Assembly (NCBI GenBank): GCA_946481195.1
Contig: CAMLNG010000207.1
Span: 1 to 6,809, forward strand
Reading direction: 5' to 3'
Length of the DNA: 6,809 nt
Source of the DNA: an uncultured Chromatiaceae bacterium
GTDB lineage: Bacteria > Pseudomonadota > Gammaproteobacteria > Enterobacterales > Alteromonadaceae
The position numbers and the translations under genes are program-made. The notes under the pieces are model-generated. The model had not been told where the DNA came from and did not search any database. It saw only the letters and a program-made list of their open reading frames with translations. Within the stretch, counting starts at the first letter, position 1; the number at the start of each line of letters is the position of its first letter. This document shows positions 6,784-6,809 of this stretch, one piece after another.

Positions 6784-6809
6784 AGATCGGAAGAGCACAC
6801 GTCTGAACT
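6784..6809 (+). other. Illumina TruSeq adapter sequence (artefact)
   Basis: The last 26 bases, starting AGATCGGAAGAGC and ending ACGTCTGAACT, match the start of the standard TruSeq read-1 adapter. They are library DNA left untrimmed at a contig end, not chromosome. The aroB reading frame and its protein similarity stop exactly at the junction. No gene or stop codon should be called from these bases. Confidence 0.98.

Noticed and set aside
6116..6784. A naturally truncated or regulatory short AroB of 222 residues
   Set aside because: The stop codon includes the first base of an Illumina adapter, so the short product is an assembly artefact.

Overview
The window is an ordinary, well-conserved piece of gammaproteobacterial chromosome. 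In order it holds a divergent penicillin-binding protein 1A gene (mrcA/ponA, 5' end only), the complete type IV pilus alignment operon pilMNOPQ, and the first genes of the shikimate-pathway unit aroK-aroB. The last 26 bases are not genomic: they match the start of the Illumina TruSeq read-1 adapter. This gene order is typical of Gammaproteobacteria. AroK and AroB are close to the E. coli proteins in motif and length, and the PBP1A N-terminus resembles those of Alteromonadales-type bacteria such as Shewanella or Rheinheimera. I would not name a genus from this alone.

Layout. Positions 1-394 (minus strand) encode the N-terminal 131 residues of PBP1A and run off the left edge. Positions 395-546 are a divergent intergenic region with overlapping promoter candidates. 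Positions 547-5402 carry pilM, pilN, pilO, pilP and pilQ. The first four overlap their downstream neighbour by 4-13 bases (pilM/N, pilN/O, pilO/P), and pilQ follows pilP after 14 bases, so this is one translationally coupled operon. Positions 5403-5576 hold a strong rho-independent terminator, then a new extended -10 promoter and a leader for aroK. aroK (5577-6095) and aroB (from 6116) form a second transcription unit. aroB is interrupted after 222 codons by the adapter.

How the genes work together. PilM (cytoplasmic, actin-like), PilN and PilO (inner membrane, single-pass) and PilP (lipoprotein) form the alignment complex that links the inner-membrane pilus motor to the PilQ secretin pore in the outer membrane. 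This machine supports pilus extrusion for twitching, adhesion or DNA uptake. PBP1A builds peptidoglycan, and AroK/AroB make shikimate-pathway intermediates. Their adjacency to the pil genes is ancestral gene order, not evidence of a shared function.

I looked for an undescribed system and found none. All coding capacity is taken by recognisable housekeeping or pilus families, with no mobile elements, CRISPR arrays, RNA genes or unassigned ORFs. The most important oddity is technical: the adapter creates a false stop codon in aroB. The aroK leader, with an orphan Shine-Dalgarno and a mini-ORF ahead of a start codon lacking its own, is the only biological feature I consider mildly curious.
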